The translations under genes were made by a program, and so were the position numbers. A stretch of 25,391 nucleotides of DNA. It comes from Entrophospora sp. SA101. Its lineage: Eukaryota > Glomeromycota > Glomeromycetes > Entrophosporales > Entrophosporaceae. The stretch spans positions 15,778-41,168 of the forward strand of contig CAUDNR010003979.1 of NCBI GenBank assembly GCA_958430865.1. The letters are read 5' to 3'. The notes under the pieces are model-generated. The model did no database searches. It had not been told where the DNA came from and saw only the letters and a list, made by a program, of their open reading frames with translations. This document shows positions 20,490-25,391 of this stretch, one piece after another; position 1 is the stretch's first letter, and every line of letters begins with the position of its first letter.

Positions 20490-21849
20490 GATATTGATTG
20501 ATTAAATTACTTTATTGTTAAAGCATTTAAAATTATTGATGGTTATATATAATCCTCAAGACACCTAACCTAAAGTCGTTTCAATTGAAAAGAGGCTTGC
20601 TCTCTCCTATGAAAAGTTTTACAATTTTTGGTTTTTTTGAGTGATCTAAGTTAGTAAGATAAAAGAAACCTAATGGTTTATAGTTATGCAAATATAATTA
20701 ATAGCTGTATATAAAACATACAATCCTTGCCATACATTTACTTTGTTTAACCTAAAGTCGTTTTTAATTGAAGAAGGTGCTTGTTATATATAAAAAAAAC
20801 TTTATCAACTAATTTTACCATTATTATTACTCAAGCGGAAGATTTATATTTATAATTTGTTTAATTACCATGTAAAGAAATATTTTCGTTTCCTTTTATC
20901 GAAAGCTCTCTTATTGTATACGATTTCTCTATTTTCATATAAAATAGAATTCTTGATCTTTTTGTGTTTTAAAAAAATCTAATATCCAACTAGATAAAGA
21001 TAAAAACAAATTAGTAGTTCTATTATTTTTAATTTAAAATTTTGCGACCTATAAAACTCGGTTTCATTTCTACGAAATTGAATAATAAATCAATGCACAA
21101 TTAACATTCCAATAAACTAAAACCCTCAAAATCATTGCTTAAAGCGCTTTGATAAAAACAACAAGTGGAATGAGTGTCTTGGTAAAAAGCCAAGTTTTTT
21201 GCCTTAGTGGGTAAACAAGGGTTTAGTGCTAACGTTGGTTAACTAGTGGGTGTTAGTGAAGTATTGTCCAAAGGTCACCAGTAGTGTTATTGTAATAGTA
21301 AACGCAAGGCCGTTAACAAGCTGCCTAAATGTTTGTAAATAAACCAAATCGACAGATAAACTGAAATAATTGGTCACAAGCGAATAAAAGGAACTTTATA
21401 GAAGCCTTTGAGCTTTGTAAAAAAGTCGTTTTATTCATTTAGAGTTATCCGGCACCATTAAGTGTACTTACAAACAAGGAAGAGGCAACAAGCGAGAACC
21501 AAAGTAAATTCGTAAACCAGTTAATTGTCAAGCACCGAATTATTATGAGTTGCTTGCAATTAACTGACAAGAGTAGTCCAAAAATTAAGCTGTAATCGGC
21601 AATATTACCATTTAACAAGAATCAGAAACTGTAAAAAGTTTATTATTTCAAAATATTATTATGATTTAACTTTAAGAAATAAAATAAAAAAATAAAAAGA
21701 TAAATAATAAATTTATAGTGGAGATTAAATTAGTCACCCATTGATTCTTTCTCTTAATTACTAGAATCTAGTGTTTATTAATCAATCAAATAAGTATCGT
21801 TAGTAATAATTAATGGATAATAATTTCCAATTAATTAATAATGAAATTT
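20490..21849. other. Non-coding stretch downstream of the kinase (right arm)
   Basis: Mirror of 3320-4679: the hairpin is at 21518-21566 and the AACGACTTTAGGTTA-anchored repeats are at 20566-20580 and 20748-20762. I see no gene. It is presumably the 3' flank of the kinase gene. Confidence 0.5.
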
Positions 21850-23402
21850 TTATTCACCTTTGTTAAAATCATCATTTAAAAGAAAAGAGTTAAAATCAAG
21901 ACTATTTAACGAACTATCATTACTTGTATAAAATTTTAAGCTTTTAGATTTAGCAATCTCTTCATCTAATATTCTACTTTTATGATATGCATCTGGATGT
22001 GGTTTGTGTACTTGTTGCGAAACACTACTACCACCACTAGTATTATTACTATTATCACTACTACTATTACTAGTATTATTATTTTTAAAAACTTCATTAC
22101 GTTTGTTTTCAGCAAAATCATAAAGCTCTCCACTAGTTGGTCTTTTTGTTGGATCCACGTCCCAACACCTCTGCGTCATCTGTGCATAATCATCAGGCAT
22201 TTCAGGTAATATTGGTGGTCGTAAACCTTCTTCACATATATCAAAAATTAAACAATGATTATGAGCTCTATTGTCAAATGGTGGGTGACCCGCAAATATT
22301 TCCCACATTAACATCCCAACACTATAAATATCAGATTCTTTTGTGTTCTTTTCGCCTCTAAGTAGCTCGGGTGCAACATATGATATAATTCCATAGACTT
22401 TATTTGATGACTTTTCATCAACTGGTCCACATAATCCTAAATCTGTAATATAACAACCACCTGCTTGCACAAGTATATTACCACTATGTAAATCACAATG
22501 GATTAAATCTTTTTCATGCATATTATCTAATGCATAACATAAATAATGAAAGATTGTAATTCTATCTTTTAATGTTAAATTTAAATGATTTTTTTGCAGA
22601 TGATCTCTTAAATTTCCTTTTAGATAATTTAAAACTATTGCATAATTTCCATTATTTGGGAATTTGGTTATACCAGAGCAAGGAACAATCAGTGGTGCTT
22701 TAATTTTACAATAATTTATTGCCTATTGAATATAAAATCAATTAGTGTTATATAATACAGCATTGTTTATTTTAAATGACAACTACCAACCTCATTAAAA
22801 AAGCTTTTTCCTGGATTACTTGAATCATTTAAACTTTTTAATACTACTAGTTGATCTTCTAAATAACTAAATTCCTTTTTATTTTCGTCATAATCGTTTA
22901 TTTGTCCTCTTGTCCATGTAGCAGAATAAATTGAACTAAATCCACCTTCTGCCAACTTTGTTATATCATAAAATTGCTCAAAAGGTATCCATTCTAAAAT
23001 ATAGTTTGGCAGAGATGATTTCATTTGACACTGTTGAATAAAATCATCAATTATGTTATTTCCAGAAGTCCAAGTGGTGAAAAGACTCTGTAATTGTAAA
23101 CTAATACAACCTTCACAGAATCTATCAGAATATCTTATCAATTTACAGCTGTTGCATTCTTTTGGTTTGCCCCATTTATATGTTGCATTGTTTAATTCAA
23201 ACTCATAAATAAACTCTTCTTTACAATATTCTTTTTCATTTTCAGAAAGCTCCTTGTTTTTTTGGACCAATGAAAAAAAATAATCTTTTCTACTTTCTTC
23301 ATCAGAATTAGCCAAAGCATTATTATGCAATTCATTTTTGGTTTTATATACAAATTCCCTTCTTTCTTGTGATAACGATGATAACAGCTCAAGATGTGAC
23401 AT
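21850..23402 (-). CDS. Protein kinase, Glomeromycotina-type (2 exons)
   Basis: Exons 22791-23402 and 21850-22722 on the minus strand give 494 aa. The 68-bp intron (GTTGGT...AATAG) is phase 0 and joins SFFNE to AINYCK. Cys83, Cys86, Cys96 and Cys99 form a CX2C-X9-CX2C zinc-ribbon-like motif, followed by WTSGN (111-115), both hallmarks of the large kinase expansions in arbuscular mycorrhizal fungi. The kinase domain has a Gly-rich loop (AEGGFSSIY, 151-159), Lys189, the catalytic loop HCDLHSGN (279-286, Asp281 and Asn286), the metal-binding DLG (298-300) and the APE motif (321-323), so it should be catalytically competent. It groups with tyrosine-kinase-like kinases by the RCWDVDPTKRPT motif. 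The tail is Asn/Ser-rich. Its last 381 bp are duplicated at 2939-3319. The substrate is unknown. Confidence 0.92.
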
Positions 23403-24166
23403 TATAAAAAAATTTGACTTGGTGCTTTAATGAATAAAATGGAAAAAAATTTTTTAGAGAATAATTTTGCGGAGAACGACGTGTAACAAACAATTTCCTC
23501 GTAATATTATTCGTAATTCACATTTTAAACTTTTGTTATAATGACTTTTTTTGACAATCAAGTTTATTTAAGTTTTTCTTTGACAGATTAATTGAAAATT
23601 GCATTATTTAAAGAACAACTTTATCATCACCAAACTCTAGTTATTGATTTATTGTGATTCAACAATAAAAGAATTTTAAAATCTTCAAAATGAAAACTTA
23701 CAAAATCTGTACCAAAATCTGTACTATGTAAAGGTCGTTCTACATACCAATATTGATCAGCCCATGTTGTTTCAAACTCAGGCACTCGAGCGCATTTTTA
23801 TTTCATTAATAGTATTATTGTGTATTGTTATTACATTAACCTCAAAGTCAAAATTCGAAAAAAAATCAAGTTAGCACAACTCGTATGTATGTAAAAGTTG
23901 CTCTACATACCAATATTGACCTACTTGTGTGTGTTTCGAACTTGGGCACTAAAGATAATTCAAACGCGTTTCGATTTTTTTCATTTTATGAAATGTAGTA
24001 ATAGTCCTAATTTGTAAAAAAGAAGAGGCTTTTTTAGAAATTACATTTGTAAAACTTCACATGACAATTATTCTTCCTACACCATTGTAATATACATACA
24101 TACAACGATGTCACAATCCAAAAAAGGAAACAAAATGGTCGTAATAGTATCAGTATGATGTATTAG
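23403..24166. other. Kinase upstream region with degenerate direct repeats
   Basis: No gene seen. Two related ~62-bp segments lie at 23725-23786 and 23888-23950. Both contain TATGTAAA, CTACATACCAATATTGA and an end reading GTTTCRAACTYRGGCACT, which resembles a Pol III B-box. They are separated by AT-rich sequence. The proximal 120 bases up to 23402 must hold the kinase promoter. Confidence 0.5.
23725..23950. repeat. Pair of diverged ~62-bp direct repeats
   Basis: Copies at 23725-23786 and 23888-23950, about 163 bp apart and roughly three-quarters identical by eye. Similarity extends weakly downstream (a CGAGCGC or CGCG word followed by a T-rich run and TTTCATT). Confidence 0.6.
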
Positions 24167-24995
24167 TATCTGGTGATGCTAGTGCTACCCGACGTCTTGG
24201 ATCTGCATGTGAACGTGCCAAACGACATTATCCTCATTGACACAGACCACCATTGAAGTTGACTCTTTGTTTGATGGAGTTGATTTTCAAGCAACTCTTA
24301 CAAGAGTGAAATTCGAGAATTAATTTATCCATTATTCATGAAACCATAGAACCTGTACGTAAGGTATTAAAAGGAGATTGTTTTGGTCGGTGGATCAACC
24401 ACTTTTTCGAGAATTTTTGATGGAAAAAAATTAAATAAATCAATTAATCCTAATGAAGCAATGGCATATGGTGCAGCAGTACAGACAGCTCTTCTCACAA
24501 ATCAAGCCAACAGTGATAAAACACGAGATTTGTTGTTATTAGACATGATACCTCTTAGCTTAGGAGTTGAGACACAAGGTGGTATCATAACCATAGTTAT
24601 ACCTTCTAATACAACACACCAATCCCTACAATCAAAAAAAACCATTTACAACGGCTGAGGACAGACAAACGATTGTGGAATTTCCAGTGAAAGACCCATG
24701 TGTCGTGATAATCTTCTTGGATCATTTGAATTCACTAATGCCTCATGATGAGGCAAAGTTAGAGTGTACTTTTGATATTAATGCTGACGGTATTCTAAAG
24801 GTGACAACTAAAGATAAAGCAACTGGTCATAAAGCAAATATTACTATTTCAAATTCTGCGGGTAGATTATCAACAACTGGAATCAAACATATGATTGCTG
24901 AATCTAAGAAACTCAAAGAAGAAGATAAACAAAGTCAAGTACGTGTTGAAGCTAAACAAGAACTTGATAATTATGTTTACCAGGTAACCAATTAG
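24167..24995 (+). pseudogene. Hsp70 3' half: end of ATPase domain plus substrate-binding domain, multiply broken
   Basis: Hsp70 residues appear in order but in several frames: [19 protein letters not shown] (24167-), then frame-shifted [20 protein letters not shown], then [11 protein letters not shown] deletion removes the usual segment before LVGGST. It then reads [35 protein letters not shown] and the beta-domain (KLECTFDINADGILKV) to the stop at 24993-24995. At least four frame changes or deletions are visible, so it is a relic. Its first residues correspond to the point at which the fragment at 19172-19546 ends. From 24659 it is duplicated at 1-337. Confidence 0.9.
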
Positions 24996-25391
24996 CTAGG
25001 ATGCATTGATGAACAAACGAACAAATATTAATTCATTATTAATAATTGATATTTAGATTGAAAATACGCTTAATAAACCAACAATGGTTTATTTTATTTC
25101 CTTTTTTTAAAAAAAATTTTTTATTCTTATAACGGATGTTATAATGTCTTTTGCACTCCACCTCATCTTCCTGGTGGTCAACTTACGCCAATTGGAACGG
25201 CCTGGTATCTTTTCAAGACGGGGGGGGCATTAAAACTGATTTATTTTACAGAGGATGAGCAATTTTTTTATCTTGTATCGTAAAATCTTAATCTTAAGAA
25301 TTTAAAAATTTAAATCTTTAATTATTATAAATATTATAAATAAAGTCAATGTAACTAATTACATGTATATTTTCGCTACGAGAATACTTGG
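24659..25391. repeat. Terminal direct repeat, right copy
   Basis: Exact counterpart of 1-733. Here the Hsp70 sequence continues upstream without a break, so the left copy is the truncated one. Confidence 0.93.
25123..25391 (+). pseudogene. Family M copy 1 scrap (right terminal copy)
   Basis: Same DNA as 465-733, with the PGGQLTPIGTAWYLFKTG remnant followed by a seven-G run. The sequence stops within the 3' flank. Confidence 0.7.

Larger units (their letters stand above)
14470..22230 (-). repeat. Giant inverted repeat, right arm
   Basis: Reverse complement of 2939-10826, with the same gene content in mirror order. It differs from the left arm in the block 15760-16411, which holds the open family M copy 4 in place of the broken copy 2. 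Its outer end (22230) is inside exon 2 of an intact kinase gene, so the right arm is continuous with apparently ancestral sequence there. The left arm is joined to the SerRS 3' flank. Confidence 0.95.

Noticed and set aside
2939..22230. Palindrome as a plain foldback chimera of one read
   Set aside because: The diverged block in the arms and the different sequence beyond each outer end are not expected from a foldback. Other assembly errors remain possible.
23888..23950. A functional tRNA gene
   Set aside because: Only the B-box-like part is recognisable. I could not form an acceptor stem or anticodon arm.

Overview
The window looks like nuclear DNA of an arbuscular mycorrhizal fungus (Glomeromycotina, Rhizophagus-like). 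It is very AT-rich and its genes carry short 60-110 bp GT-AG introns. It has a protein kinase of the expanded Glomeromycotina type (zinc-ribbon-like N-terminus, WTSGN motif, HCDLHSGN catalytic loop). Proteins contain Asn/Ser low-complexity runs, and Hsp70 debris is scattered through the window. The organism call is inferred from these protein styles, not from a database match.

Layout. 1-733 is an exact copy of 24659-25391 and carries the 3' end of a broken Hsp70 gene plus a scrap of a repeat gene. 1175-2914 is a three-exon, probably mitochondrial, seryl-tRNA synthetase. 24 bp after its stop begins the left arm (2939-10826) of a giant inverted repeat whose right arm is 14470-22230. In order from its outer end, an arm holds: the 3' end of the kinase gene, a small MITE-like element, a TAT microsatellite, an Hsp70 ATPase-domain fragment, a truncated copy of an unrecognised membrane-anchored gene family ('family M'), a longer family M copy, and a tetraspanin gene. 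Between the arms lie an unrecognised stretch (10827-11689), exactly 1000 N (11690-12689), a family M fragment (12690-13053) and another family M pseudogene (13736-14469). Outside the right arm are the 5' part of the intact kinase gene (whole gene 21850-23402), a spacer with degenerate direct repeats, and the 3' half of Hsp70 (24167-24995).

Coordinate symmetry. The arms pair as x + y = 25169 for 2939-8757 and as x + y = 25296 for 9537-10826. Between these is a diverged block where the left arm carries a broken family M copy and the right arm an open one. The left version of that block is instead almost identical to the spacer copy at 13195-14469 (x + y = 22810).

Reading. Intact-looking genes are the SerRS, the kinase, the two tetraspanin copies and family M copy 4 (16100-16863). 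Everything else is truncated or broken. The terminal overlap and the round 1000-N gap suggest that piece 12690-25391 may really lie upstream of piece 1-11689, joined through the 733-bp overlap, or that the molecule is circular. In that order the inverted arms would flank a roughly 5.4 kb unique core (kinase 5' part, Hsp70 3' half, SerRS). No operon-like or defence system is visible. The main interest is the recent structural rearrangement, the unnamed gene family, the split Hsp70 and a clean MITE with target-site duplication.
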